Shown: positions 1 through 7,304, numbered from the stretch's first letter. The stretch is 12,012 bases of DNA from SUG1106 sp964651095 (GCA_964651095.1 CAZYWO010000058.1:1-12012), one strand, 5' to 3'. Numbers and translations are program-made. Notes: a model not told the origin generated them from the sequence alone.

Positions 1-645
1 CTTAAGAATATGCTGAAGCTGCTTCATCCGTTCATGCCGTTTATTACCGAGGAAATATGGGGTTATCTGCCTCACGGCGAGGAACAGGAGGATAATCCAA
101 GCAACTATCTGATTAAAGCGAGCTGGCCTAAGTTTAGCTTAAACTGCGTATTCCCTGCCGCTGCGGTAAAACTTGAAATGGCTATGGAAGCAATACGTGC
201 GATCAGAAACATCAGAGCAGAAGCAGAAGCTGCGCCGAGCAAGAAGCTCCATGCAATCATCCTTTCCGAAGGAGAAAAAGCTGAAACCATAAAGTCAGGA
301 GAAAGATATATTAAGGATCTTGCCAACATTACAGAAATAACCTTTACTCAGACTAAAGCTGACATCCCCGAGGAAGTAATGTCAGCGGTAATCGACGGCG
401 CGGAAATATATATACCTTTAGACGACCTTGTAGATTACAAGCAGGAACTTGAAAGACTGACTAAAGAACAAAAGAGACTTGAGGGCGAAGTTGCAAGAGT
501 AAAGGGCAAACTTTCCAACCAAGGATTTATAAACAAGGCGCCTGAAAAGGTTGTCAATGAAGAAAAGGAAAAGATGGTAAAATATGAGGATATGCTTGCT
601 AAAGTTGCAGCAAGACTTGAAATGGTAAAGGCAAAGATACATTAA
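1..645 (+). CDS. valS: Valyl-tRNA synthetase, C-terminal part (5' truncated by window)
   Basis: This is the last 214 codons of a class Ia aminoacyl-tRNA synthetase that charges tRNA-Val in the cytoplasm; the catalytic HIGH/KMSKS core lies upstream of the window. The reading frame is open from base 1, so the ATG at 10 is internal. The segment LLHPFMPFITEEIWGYLP is the hallmark of the ValRS anticodon-binding helical domain. It is followed by the linker and, from about base 420, a charged heptad-like helix pair (DLVDYKQELERLTKEQKRL, then KMVKYEDMLAKVAARLEMVK). That pair is the C-terminal coiled-coil arm of ValRS, which contacts the tRNA elbow and is absent from the related Ile and Leu enzymes. 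The gene ends in TAA 49 bp before folC with no terminator between, so the two are probably co-transcribed. The assignment is secure. Confidence 0.96.
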   Translation, partial: LKNMLKLLHPFMPFITEEIWGYLPHGEEQEDNPSNYLIKASWPKFSLNCVFPAAAVKLEMAMEAIRAIRNIRAEAEAAPSKKLHAIILSEGEKAETIKSGERYIKDLANITEITFTQTKADIPEEVMSAVIDGAEIYIPLDDLVDYKQELERLTKEQKRLEGEVARVKGKLSNQGFINKAPEKVVNEEKEKMVKYEDMLAKVAARLEMVKAKIH

Positions 646-650
646 AAGTT

Positions 651-697
651 GTATTAAACAGATTAAGCGGTATTAATCAGATTAAGGAGTATTAATG
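651..697 (+). repeat. 19-bp direct repeat, about 2.5 copies, containing the folC RBS and start
   Basis: Unit 1 (651-669) and unit 2 (670-688) share GTATTAA, one variable base, then CAGATTAAG. A third partial unit (689-697, GTATTAATG) supplies the folC start codon. The end of unit 2 differs from unit 1 so that AAGGAG (684-689), the folC ribosome binding site, is formed at the junction. The repeat fills nearly the whole valS-folC spacer. This is read directly; whether it has a regulatory function is unknown. Confidence 0.7.
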
Positions 698-1987
698 ACT
701 AATGCAATAGATAAAATCAACCAATTCAATAAATTTGGCAGTATTCTCGGACTGGAAAGAATGAATTCACTTCTCGAACTTTTGGGGAATCCTCAAGATG
801 ATCTAAAAGTAATTCATGTGGCGGGAACCAACGGTAAAGGCTCGATTTGCAGATATATTTACAGCGTACTTGAGGCGGGCGGATATAAGACGGGAATTTA
901 TACTTCGCCTTTTCTGGAAGTTTTTAACGAAAGAATAGAGCTAGACGGAAAATATATAAGCGATGAGGATTTATCATCTTATACCGATAGAGTTCTAAGC
1001 TGTGTTGAGATAATGACCGGCAGAGGAGAACAATCGCCTACAGAATTTGAAGTCATAACGGCTCTTGCATTCCTGTATTTTAAGGAGAAAGGCTGCGATT
1101 ATGTGGTTCTGGAAGTGGGGCTTGGCGGCAAAGGAGATTCTACAAACGTATGCAGCAAACCTTTGGTTTCGGTCATTGCCTCAATTTCATTTGACCATAC
1201 TGATAGACTGGGAGATACTTTGGCTCAAATAGCCGCAGAGAAAGCGGGCATAATAAAGAAAGGCTGTCCTGTAGTAACAAGCGCCGAGGCGAAGGAAGCT
1301 CTTGATGTAATCAGAGAAACGGCAGAATCCAAGGAATGTACGTGTTTTGAGACTAAAGATGTTTCATATGTCATTACTGAGGAAAAACTTTCCGGATATA
1401 AATTTGATGTTTCCATTAACGGCGTTGAATTTAATGGGTTGGAAATTTCCATGTCAGGCCGGCATCAAATAAAGAACGCTATTGCAGCTTTGGCAGCTCT
1501 TAATGTTATGGAATCCAATGGTGATGTTATATTAAGCGAAGATGCAATTTATACAGGCTTTAAATTAGCTAAGCAAAAAGGCAGATTCGAGATAATGTCA
1601 AATGAATCCGATTCTCCGCTGGTAATAATCGACGGCGCTCACAATCAAGATGGAGCAAAAGTCCTTCGCCAAGCTATGGAGACTTTCTGTAGCGGAAAGA
1701 AAATTCTCATGGTTACGGGGATGCTGGCTGATAAAGATGTTGATGGTATCCTTAAAGAGTTTATTTCAATTACGAGAGATTTTATTGTTACTGAACCGGA
1801 AAACCCGCGAAAGTTAAAAGCAAGCCTGCTAAAAAGCAAAATTGAGCTTTTGGGAGGCAACTGTATATCCGCTCCGGATGGAAAGGAAGCATGCAGAGTC
1901 GCCAAGGAAAGATACGGGAATTACGACGTTGTTCTTTTTGCAGGCTCTCTTTATCTGATAGGAGAGATAAGAGGATTGCTTAAATAA
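695..1987 (+). CDS. folC: Folylpolyglutamate synthase / dihydrofolate synthase
   Basis: This cytoplasmic Mur-ligase-family enzyme adds glutamate with ATP to dihydropteroate and/or to reduced folates, retaining folate cofactors in the cell. At 430 residues it has the usual family length. Visible motifs are the P-loop GTNGKGS at residues 44-50, the folate-loop region YTSPFLEVFNERI at 69-81, EVGLGGKGDSTN at 140-151 (the common family form is GGRLDATN), SFDHTDRLGDTLAQIAAEKAGI at about 165-186, and IDGAHNQDGAK at 312-322 opening the C-terminal domain. The start at 695 has AAGGAG at 684-689 with 5 nt spacing. It lies 49 bp behind valS, an arrangement common in Firmicutes. Whether it is bifunctional or FPGS only cannot be settled from sequence, and the GGKGDSTN variant is a mild departure from consensus. 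Confidence 0.95.
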   Translation: MTNAIDKINQFNKFGSILGLERMNSLLELLGNPQDDLKVIHVAGTNGKGSICRYIYSVLEAGGYKTGIYTSPFLEVFNERIELDGKYISDEDLSSYTDRVLSCVEIMTGRGEQSPTEFEVITALAFLYFKEKGCDYVVLEVGLGGKGDSTNVCSKPLVSVIASISFDHTDRLGDTLAQIAAEKAGIIKKGCPVVTSAEAKEALDVIRETAESKECTCFETKDVSYVITEEKLSGYKFDVSINGVEFNGLEISMSGRHQIKNAIAALAALNVMESNGDVILSEDAIYTGFKLAKQKGRFEIMSNESDSPLVIIDGAHNQDGAKVLRQAMETFCSGKKILMVTGMLADKDVDGILKEFISITRDFIVTEPENPRKLKASLLKSKIELLGGNCISAPDGKEACRVAKERYGNYDVVLFAGSLYLIGEIRGLLK

Positions 1988-2056
1988 AGGGTTTAACTAT
2001 ATAAAATAAGCAATATGTTAGATGCTTGCATGAAATATTTAATGGGGGATTAAAAA

Positions 2057-2500
2057 ATGCTTAAGTTTACAATTCAGTCCACCGATGAATACGAAAGACT
2101 GGTAAAGTTTTTCGTAGAAAATCAGTTGGAATTCGATGGAGATGAAGAGGTGGATACTGACATAGTAAAGTGCTGGAAAGTCACTCAAGAGGGCGATTAT
2201 CTGGTGGCCGGATGTGTGCTTGCGCTCAGAGAGGGAAAGTATATTATCGACGGAATCGCCGTAGATAAACCTTTGAGAAAGACGGGAATAGGCAAAATTA
2301 TGGTAGATAAAGTGATCAAGGAAGTTAAAAGCCGCAGTGGAGACGGCGTATATCTTGTGGCAAGGGCTCCTGAGTTTTTTAGAAAACTGGGATTTAAAAC
2401 TGTAGCGCCCTCCAATGCTCCTAACTTTTTTGAATGTAAACAATGTCCTCAGTACGGCGTAAGCTGTCATCCTGAGGTAATGAGTTTGGAGATAAAATAA
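2057..2500 (+). CDS. GNAT-family N-acetyltransferase
   Basis: A 147-residue single-domain GNAT protein, expected to transfer an acetyl group from acetyl-CoA to an unknown amine. Motif A is clear: beta strand YIIDGIAVD (62-70) followed by the CoA-pyrophosphate loop R74-K-T-G77-I-G79, fitting (Q/R)xxGx(G/A). Motif B follows as GVYLVARAPEFFRKLGF (97-113). The C-terminus carries a cysteine cluster, C127-xx-C130 and C137-H138, which could bind a metal or be redox-active; that is inference. The ribosome binding site GGGGGA is at 2044-2049. The stop overlaps the next gene's start by one base (TAATG), indicating translational coupling to the exporter pair. The 69-bp spacer from folC holds at most a weak promoter. 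The substrate is unknown. Confidence 0.88.
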   Translation: MLKFTIQSTDEYERLVKFFVENQLEFDGDEEVDTDIVKCWKVTQEGDYLVAGCVLALREGKYIIDGIAVDKPLRKTGIGKIMVDKVIKEVKSRSGDGVYLVARAPEFFRKLGFKTVAPSNAPNFFECKQCPQYGVSCHPEVMSLEIK

Positions 2501-3267
2501 TGAATTACAGCAAACTGCTTCAGGTAATTTTGGATGTAGCTGAGGAAATGCTGGTATGCGGAGCGGAGGTAAGCAGAGTTGAAGATAGTATCGAGCGTAT
2601 GTGCGGAGCATACGGTTGCAAACCCGAACGCGTCAATGCATTTATTATCACCTCAAATATTCAGGTAACTCTGGAAGACCCGCAAGGAAACATTATAACC
2701 CAGATAAGAAGAATTTTAAGAAATGATGTAGACTTTGACAAACTTGATTATCTCAATGATCTGTCCAGATATGTCTGCGCCAATAAACCGGATGTGGAAG
2801 AAATCAGAGAAAGATTCGATAAAGTGATGAATCGCAAAGGATATCCAATTTGGGTAAGCTACTTTGGGGCCGCCATAATTGCAGGAAGTTTCGCAGTATT
2901 TTTCGGCGGCAATATGTTTGACGGAATAGCTTCGTTACTGGTAGGTATCGCTATTATGGCAATGCTGAATTTCCTTGGCAAATACGAACGCAATCAACTT
3001 GCAAAGGTATTCATAGTATCCTTCTTATCGGGCGTATTGACGATGCTGTTAATGAGTATAGGACTTGGAGAACATGCTGATAAAATTATGATCGGCGGCA
3101 TAATGCTTCTTATCCCGGGAATAGCCATGACTAATTCAGTGCGCGATATGCTTATAGGGGATATCGTCACCGGAATGCTCAGACTTACAAATTCGCTGCT
3201 GCAAGCAGGGGCGATAGCCTGCGGATTTGCGCTTTCCATTCTTTTGATGGGAGGTGCGGCAGTATGA
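2500..3267 (+). CDS. Threonine/serine exporter family, large (N-terminal ThrE-type) subunit
   Basis: An integral membrane protein of the ThrE/YjjP family (DUF1212), 255 residues, matching the N-terminal half of single-chain ThrE, which exports threonine and serine by proton-motive force. A cytoplasmic N-terminal domain (1-115) contains the family signature CGAEVSRVEDSIERM at 20-34. About five membrane segments follow (roughly 116-137, 140-159, 167-188, 196-212, 231-251). The hallmark PGIAMTNSVRDMLIGDIVTG lies at 206-225, with P206-G207, N212, R215-D216 and D221 probably in the transport path. The start uses GGAG at 2488-2491 and overlaps the acetyltransferase stop by one base. The gene overlaps its partner by 4 nt (ATGA). 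The substrate is inferred from family knowledge only. Confidence 0.9.
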   Translation: MNYSKLLQVILDVAEEMLVCGAEVSRVEDSIERMCGAYGCKPERVNAFIITSNIQVTLEDPQGNIITQIRRILRNDVDFDKLDYLNDLSRYVCANKPDVEEIRERFDKVMNRKGYPIWVSYFGAAIIAGSFAVFFGGNMFDGIASLLVGIAIMAMLNFLGKYERNQLAKVFIVSFLSGVLTMLLMSIGLGEHADKIMIGGIMLLIPGIAMTNSVRDMLIGDIVTGMLRLTNSLLQAGAIACGFALSILLMGGAAV

Positions 3268-3746
3268 CGGAAGTTCTTTACCTACTCGGTATGAATGATA
3301 TGGCTGACATTATTATTCAAATTGCCATGGCGTTTATCGGTTCTATTGGATTTGCGATTTTCTTTAAAATGAAAGGCAGACAGATTTGGCTTGCAGGTAT
3401 TGGCGGAGCAGCAACGTGGATTGTTTATCTGATTGCTCAAATTCAGTTTGAGAGATACTTTGTACCCAATCTTTTGGCTTCAATTTTTGTAGGAATTTAT
3501 GCAGAAATCATGGCACGAATGAATAAAGCTCCTGCAACCATATTTCTTACGGCTGCGGCAGTCCCTCTGATTCCCGGAGGCAGTTTATATTATACCATGG
3601 CGGGACTTGTTAATAATAACCGAGAGTTGTTTTCGCAGAGCGGAATCAAGACAATAACCATCGCTTTGGCAATTTCTCTGGGTCTTGTGGTTGTCGCGCT
3701 GACTAATAAATATGTGAATATATTTAATAAGATAAAAACTCGCTGA
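3264..3746 (+). CDS. Threonine/serine exporter family, small (C-terminal ThrE-type) subunit
   Basis: A 160-residue membrane protein corresponding to the C-terminal half of ThrE (DUF3815, YjjB-like). Four to five hydrophobic segments are visible (about 12-34, 40-60, 68-84, 92-116 and 128-147). The diagnostic PLIPGGSLYYTM is at 101-112, the small-subunit counterpart of the PG motif in the larger protein. The start has GGGAGG just upstream, inside the previous gene, and the 4-nt ATGA overlap implies coupled synthesis of a two-component carrier. It ends the first gene run; I see no convincing hairpin terminator between 3747 and 3866, so read-through into the next gene is possible. The family assignment is strong; the exported amino acid is inferred. 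Confidence 0.9.
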   Translation: MTEVLYLLGMNDMADIIIQIAMAFIGSIGFAIFFKMKGRQIWLAGIGGAATWIVYLIAQIQFERYFVPNLLASIFVGIYAEIMARMNKAPATIFLTAAAVPLIPGGSLYYTMAGLVNNNRELFSQSGIKTITIALAISLGLVVVALTNKYVNIFNKIKTR

Positions 3747-3789
3747 TTTTTACTACCTAAAAGCTTCACTATGAGTTAATATTATAACA

Positions 3790-3842
3790 TTGCTTACATC
3801 ATTTTCCGGAATACTTTTCTATACATTTAATAAAATGTATAG
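3790..3842 (+). promoter_or_regulatory. Possible promoter with overlapping AT-rich palindrome upstream of the SSB-like gene
   Basis: A perfect 10-bp inverted repeat with a 4-nt centre, CTATACATTT (3819-3828) and AAATGTATAG (3833-3842), lies 24 bp before the SSB-like start. Upstream is a plausible but imperfect sigma-A promoter, TTGCTT (3790-3795), 16 nt, TACTTT (3812-3817), which would place the transcription start inside the palindrome. This arrangement suits an operator or a 5' hairpin in the mRNA. No T-run follows on the + strand, so it is not an ordinary terminator for the exporter genes. The palindrome is seen directly; the promoter and operator roles are inference. Confidence 0.5.
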
Positions 3843-3866
3843 ACATTAAAAACATGGAGGAAAAGT

Positions 3867-4469
3867 ATGGAAAGTAATTTAGCAGAACTGTGTGGGGCGG
3901 TGCTTTCGGATTTAAAGTTCAGTCATAAAACCTACGGCGAGATTTTTTATACCTTCGTGCTGGGCATAGAACGACGAAGTGGATATATTGATGAAATCAA
4001 CATTATGGTATCTGAAAGGCTCATTTTTGAAAATCCGCCGAGAATCAACGATTTCGTGGAAATAAAAGGGCAGGTAAGAACTTATAACGAAATTACAGAG
4101 GGCAGAAATAAGCTGAATGTGGTGGTTTTTGCCAAGGAAATATATCAGAGCGAAAATTTTGGATATAATGAAAATTACGTTTATTTGGAAGGCTTTCTGT
4201 GCAAAGAACCGCTTAAACGTACATCACCGTTGGGCAGAGATATCTGCGACCTTATGCTGGCGGTAAATAGAATGTATAACAAATCAGACTACATACCTTG
4301 TATTGCATGGGGGAGAAACGCAGGATATGCGGAAAAATTGGGAGTGGGTACTAAACTTGCTATCGAAGGTCGTATTCAGAGCCGTGAATATAAAAAGAAA
4401 CTTGACGACGGCAGCGCAGAAATGCGCAAAGCATTTGAAGTGTCAATTGTGAAGCTTGAGGAAATATAA
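3867..4469 (+). CDS. Single-stranded DNA-binding protein-like, two tandem OB folds
   Basis: A 200-residue soluble protein that appears to hold two OB folds. The second (about 104-198) resembles bacterial SSB/PriB: YVYLEGFLCKEPLKRTSPLG, a strand with LMLAVNR at 129-135, YIPCIAWGRNAGYAEKL at 142-158, then KLAIEGRIQSREY at 163-175. The first (about 8-93) follows the same strand order but is diverged (GAVLSDLKFSH, then DFVEIKGQVRTYNE). The acidic, proline-rich tail and DDDIPF-type tip used by replicative SSB to recruit partners are absent, so this is unlikely to be the main replication SSB. A role in ssDNA binding, repair or competence is inferred. The start uses GGAGG at 3856-3860. The gene sits alone between a palindromic leader and its own terminator, suggesting a monocistronic unit. 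Confidence 0.75.
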   Translation: MESNLAELCGAVLSDLKFSHKTYGEIFYTFVLGIERRSGYIDEINIMVSERLIFENPPRINDFVEIKGQVRTYNEITEGRNKLNVVVFAKEIYQSENFGYNENYVYLEGFLCKEPLKRTSPLGRDICDLMLAVNRMYNKSDYIPCIAWGRNAGYAEKLGVGTKLAIEGRIQSREYKKKLDDGSAEMRKAFEVSIVKLEEI

Positions 4470-4502
4470 ATAAAACTGTTAAAGTAAATATAGAAAAAAT
4501 AC

Positions 4503-4561
4503 CATGATGCAAAGAATACTTTTTTAGCAGTTCTAATTTGCATCATGTTGTTTTTTTGTTT
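4503..4561 (+). terminator. Intrinsic terminator after the SSB-like gene
   Basis: An 11-bp perfect stem, CATGATGCAAA (4503-4513) with TTTGCATCATG (4537-4547), is closed by a 23-nt loop whose AGAA/TTCT ends can extend the pairing. It is followed by a T-rich tract (4548-4561) broken by single G residues. It lies 33 bp after the stop codon and separates this gene from glyA. Confidence 0.8.
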
Positions 4562-4595
4562 ACTTATGATTAATGGGACTTAACTCCAAAAGATG

Positions 4596-4643
4596 AAGGA
4601 AAATAATTATTTCCTTGAAGTGGAAATAGGATTGTGCTAAAAT
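4596..4643 (+). promoter_or_regulatory. glyA promoter with an inverted repeat over the -35
   Basis: A good sigma-A promoter is visible: TTGAAG (4615-4620), 17 nt, TAAAAT (4638-4643), with an extended -10 TGC directly before the hexamer. The predicted start near 4650 leaves only about a 30-nt leader, too short for a riboswitch. An inverted repeat, AAGGAAA (4596-4602) and TTTCCTT (4610-4616), overlaps the first bases of the -35 and could be a repressor site. The promoter is well supported; the operator idea is tentative. Confidence 0.72.
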
Positions 4644-4680
4644 AAAATTCAATAGCATTAAATTTATGGAGGAAAACAAA

Positions 4681-5928
4681 ATGTTCGATGTTAAAGGAAA
4701 TGACAACAGCACATACAATATTGATAATATTGAGCTGATAAAAAAAGCATCACCTGTAGTCGGCGGATTTATTGAAAAAGAATACAATCGCCAGAAAAAC
4801 AATGTGGAGCTTATTGCTTCTGAGAACTACTGTTCCGAAGCAGTGCTTGCAGCTTGCGGCAGTTGTCTCTCTTGGAAATATGCAGAAGGTTATCCTACAA
4901 TTCGTACTTCCGGAAATACTACTCGTTATTATGGAGGAACGGAATTTGTAGATCAACTTGAAGAATATTGCTGTGATGTATGGAGAAAGGTTTTTAATAC
5001 AGATTACCACGTTAACGTGCAGCCACACAGCGGTTCACAGGCTAACTTTGCAGCATATAAGGCAGTTTTGAATCCGGGAGATACTATTCTTTCCTTAACA
5101 CTGGACAATGGTGGACACCTTACCCACGGTTCGTCTGTTAATTTCAGCGGAAAACTTTACAACATGGTATTTTACGATGTGGATGAAAGAGGCTATATTG
5201 ATATGGCCGATGTGAGAAAGAAAGCTTTGGCATGCAGACCTAAACTGATACTGACAGGCGCTTCAGCATATTCGAGAATCATTGACTTTGCTGCTTTTGC
5301 TGAAATTGCAAAGGAAGTGGGAGCATACTTTATGGTAGATATGGCTCATATTGCAGGACTTGTTGCAGGCGGCGCTCATCCATCACCATTCGGTCATGCA
5401 GATATCATTACGACTACAACACATAAGACCCTTAGAGGACCTCGCGGAGGACTGATTTTTGCAAGAACAGAGCTGGCAAAGAAAATCGACAGCGCAGTTT
5501 TTCCTTATGCACAGGGAGGACCTCTTGAACACATAATCGCAGGTAAAGCAGTATGCGCGGAAGAAGCTCTTACTCCTGAATATAAAGAGTATGTTCATCA
5601 AGTAGTAAAGAATTGTAAGGCAATGTCCGATGAGTTCATCAAACTTGGATATAATATAGTAACAGGAGGAACTGATAATCACTTAATTCTCGTAGATTTA
5701 TCTGATGAGCCTTTCAGCGGCAGAATCTTACAGGAAAGGTGCGATGAAATCGGAATTACCCTCAATAAGAACTGTGTTCCTTGTGAAAAGAGAACTCCTA
5801 AGGAGGCTTCCGGGGTAAGAATCGGCACGGCGCCTATGACAACCAGAGGTTATCGTGAGGAAGATTTTATAAAAGTAGTTCATAGGATTGATCAGCTTAT
5901 AAAAACGCTTAGAGAAGAATATAAATAA
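4681..5928 (+). CDS. glyA: Serine hydroxymethyltransferase
   Basis: A PLP enzyme of fold type I that interconverts serine plus tetrahydrofolate with glycine plus 5,10-methylene-THF, the main one-carbon source of the cell. I choose the ATG at 4681 (415 aa) because GGAGG at 4668-4672 is correctly spaced for it. The in-frame ATG at 4666 overlaps that ribosome binding site and has none of its own. Visible motifs: VELIASENYCS near the N-terminus, YAEGYPTIRTSGNTTRYYGG, the substrate and cofactor region VNVQPHSGSQANFAAY, VDMAHIAGLVAGG, and the PLP-lysine motif TTTTHKTLRGPRGG with the lysine at about residue 249. GGPLEHIIAGKA and a C-terminal VRIGTAPMTTRG follow. The last is the substrate-carboxylate arginine region. 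It has its own promoter and ends at a terminator shared with the convergent permease. Confidence 0.96.
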   Translation: MFDVKGNDNSTYNIDNIELIKKASPVVGGFIEKEYNRQKNNVELIASENYCSEAVLAACGSCLSWKYAEGYPTIRTSGNTTRYYGGTEFVDQLEEYCCDVWRKVFNTDYHVNVQPHSGSQANFAAYKAVLNPGDTILSLTLDNGGHLTHGSSVNFSGKLYNMVFYDVDERGYIDMADVRKKALACRPKLILTGASAYSRIIDFAAFAEIAKEVGAYFMVDMAHIAGLVAGGAHPSPFGHADIITTTTHKTLRGPRGGLIFARTELAKKIDSAVFPYAQGGPLEHIIAGKAVCAEEALTPEYKEYVHQVVKNCKAMSDEFIKLGYNIVTGGTDNHLILVDLSDEPFSGRILQERCDEIGITLNKNCVPCEKRTPKEASGVRIGTAPMTTRGYREEDFIKVVHRIDQLIKTLREEYK

Positions 5929-5950
5929 AATATGAATCGAGAATAAATTT

Positions 5951-5987
5951 AAGGGAGACGCTTTGTGGAAAAGTTGTCTCCCTTTTC
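5951..5987 (+). terminator. Intrinsic terminator of glyA, possibly bidirectional
   Basis: A 9-bp stem, AAGGGAGAC (5951-5959) with GTCTCCCTT (5976-5984), followed by a short T-run, lies 22 bp after glyA. The loop contains CTTT and AAAG, which may extend pairing. On the - strand the stem is followed by AAATTTATT, so it may weakly serve the convergent permease as well; it is the only hairpin between the two genes. Confidence 0.8.
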
Positions 5988-6030
5988 AGTATATCTTTAT
6001 TGTTATATCTTTGTTGCTAAATATTTCTTG

Positions 6031-7041
6031 CTATATATTTCTGGGTTTATCATTTGCTTCTAAATCCAATATTTTCTCATCTCGCATATCTTCCCGGAGA
6101 GAATTATCATCTTCTTCACCCGGCGTTTTGCATGATATTTTCTTTCTGCCGGCAAAGTTTGCGCCTGTCACGCCGGAAAGGATAAGTACAGCGGCGATTA
6201 TCTGAAGTGATGAAACCGATTCGTTGAGAATAATTACGCTGGCAACAATAGTAATTACTGTAGATAATCCTGCAAATGCAGACCTCCTTGTGGCTCCTAT
6301 TATGGATATGGAATAATTCATACACAGGAAAGCGAGAATGTTGCATCCCAGCGCAAGGTAAAGCAGACAGATCAGGAAGCCGGAATCGGTGAATGGCAGG
6401 GTAATAAACTGTTTAATGGTTCCGTTTATCATATTCTCAATAAGTGCGCACAAGGTAAATACAACTGTACCGCAGCAGCACATTACATAAGTCTTTTCTG
6501 CACTAGTGAAACCCTGAATTTTCTGCGTAGTTATGGAAAATACTCCATCGCAGAAAACCGCCAACATTAAGCATATATATCCAAGAACGCTGCTGGAGGC
6601 TTGTATTCCGCCAACTCCGGCGGCTATAACTGCGCCTGCTACTGTAATTACTATGCATACAGCTTGAATTTTAGTGGGCTTGTCCTTAAGGAATATTGCA
6701 CTGAAAATCATAGTTACAATGGGAATTGATGCGACTATGATACCGCTTTCAGAGGCTGTGGTAAGTTTTACCCCTATGGATTCAAAGATATAGTACATTA
6801 CCGGTTGGAAAAAGCTGAGAAAAAGCAAAGGTTTCAAATCCTTTCCTTTCAAATGCACGTCGAGCAAGCCGATTTTGATACAAACTGTCATGGCGATTAT
6901 GGCGACGATATGCCTCCATGAGAGCATTGAAAATACGGAAACTTCAGTTACACACATCCTGATAAAAATGAAACTGAGCCCAAATAAAAAAGAAGTTAAA
7001 ATACAGACTAAGATTGCACGCGTTGCCTTGGAAATATTCAT
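6031..7041 (-). CDS. EamA/DMT-superfamily transporter
   Basis: A 336-residue polytopic membrane protein with ten predicted transmembrane helices in two EamA repeats (about 9-142 and 155-300), typical of 10-TMS drug/metabolite exporters such as the RhaT/YdcZ-like groups. Supporting segments are FLFGLSFIFIRMCV near the N-terminus, ESIGVKLTTASESGIIVASIPIVTM ending the first repeat, and NYSISIIGATRRSAFAGLSTVITI and VIILNESVSSLQIIAAVLILSG in the second. The N-terminal ATG has AGAGGTGAG just upstream on its strand. A highly charged tail of about 35 residues (EEDDNSLREDMRDEKILD) follows the last helix and is probably cytoplasmic. It is convergent with glyA and divergent from the aminotransferase, with its own promoter. 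The substrate cannot be predicted. A second, unrelated-looking member of the superfamily begins at 11645. Confidence 0.88.
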   Translation of the reverse strand: MNISKATRAILVCILTSFLFGLSFIFIRMCVTEVSVFSMLSWRHIVAIIAMTVCIKIGLLDVHLKGKDLKPLLFLSFFQPVMYYIFESIGVKLTTASESGIIVASIPIVTMIFSAIFLKDKPTKIQAVCIVITVAGAVIAAGVGGIQASSSVLGYICLMLAVFCDGVFSITTQKIQGFTSAEKTYVMCCCGTVVFTLCALIENMINGTIKQFITLPFTDSGFLICLLYLALGCNILAFLCMNYSISIIGATRRSAFAGLSTVITIVASVIILNESVSSLQIIAAVLILSGVTGANFAGRKKISCKTPGEEDDNSLREDMRDEKILDLEANDKPRNI

Positions 7042-7072
7042 GTCTCACCTCTAAAATAGTATTACCATAGCA

Positions 7073-7101
7073 ATTATAGCTAGCTTGCGATTAATTTTCA
7101 A
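7073..7101 (-). promoter_or_regulatory. Promoter of the EamA transporter
   Basis: Read on the - strand: TTGAAA (7101-7096), 17 nt, TATAAT (7078-7073), essentially consensus for sigma-A. The start would be near 7066, giving a leader of about 25 nt before the ATG at 7041. Confidence 0.8.
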
Positions 7102-7181
7102 CGGCTTAATTGAAAAAAGCACCATAAAATTATTTTATTATTAAAAACATTTATAAGTTTAAGTTATATTTGAAATAGTAT

Positions 7182-7210
7182 TTTACTTGGAAATGAAAAA
7201 ATGATATTAT
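7182..7210 (+). promoter_or_regulatory. Promoter of the aminotransferase gene
   Basis: TTTACT (7182-7187), 17 nt, TATTAT (7205-7210) with an extended -10 TGA. The start is expected near 7217, giving a leader of about 95 nt. It is arranged back to back with the permease promoter in a 270-bp intergenic region. The rest of that region is AT-rich without further recognisable signals. Confidence 0.68.
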
Positions 7211-7214
7211 AAAC

Positions 7215-7304
7215 GAGAAGGGTCTCTCTGTCAAAATGGGTCGTAAATAAAGTTAAGTTACCGATAAAGATGAGCGACAAATAAATATGAATAACAGAGA
7301 AGGG
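7215..7304 (+). promoter_or_regulatory. Aminotransferase 5' leader with potential RBS-sequestering stem
   Basis: The leader carries TCTCTGT (7225-7231), complementary to ACAGAGA (7294-7300), which overlaps the ribosome binding site AGAAGGG (7298-7304). Inside, GTCG (7240-7243) can pair with CGAC (about 7274-7277). The octamer GAGAAGGG occurs at 7215-7222 and again at 7297-7304, so two alternative pairings for the TCTCTCTG tract are possible. I do not recognise a known riboswitch class; the regulatory role is a guess from complementarity. Confidence 0.3.

Noticed and set aside
4666..4680. Upstream in-frame ATG as glyA start
   Set aside because: It overlaps the GGAGG that serves the ATG at 4681 and has no ribosome binding site of its own; the extra residues are not part of the family.
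4562..4680. Glycine or THF riboswitch before glyA
   Set aside because: The promoter at 4615-4643 leaves about 30 nt of leader, too short for either aptamer, and no matching core sequence is present.
6116..6346. Other frames antisense to the permease, glyA and valS genes as coding
   Set aside because: They lie wholly inside well-supported genes, lack ribosome binding sites and show no family motifs.
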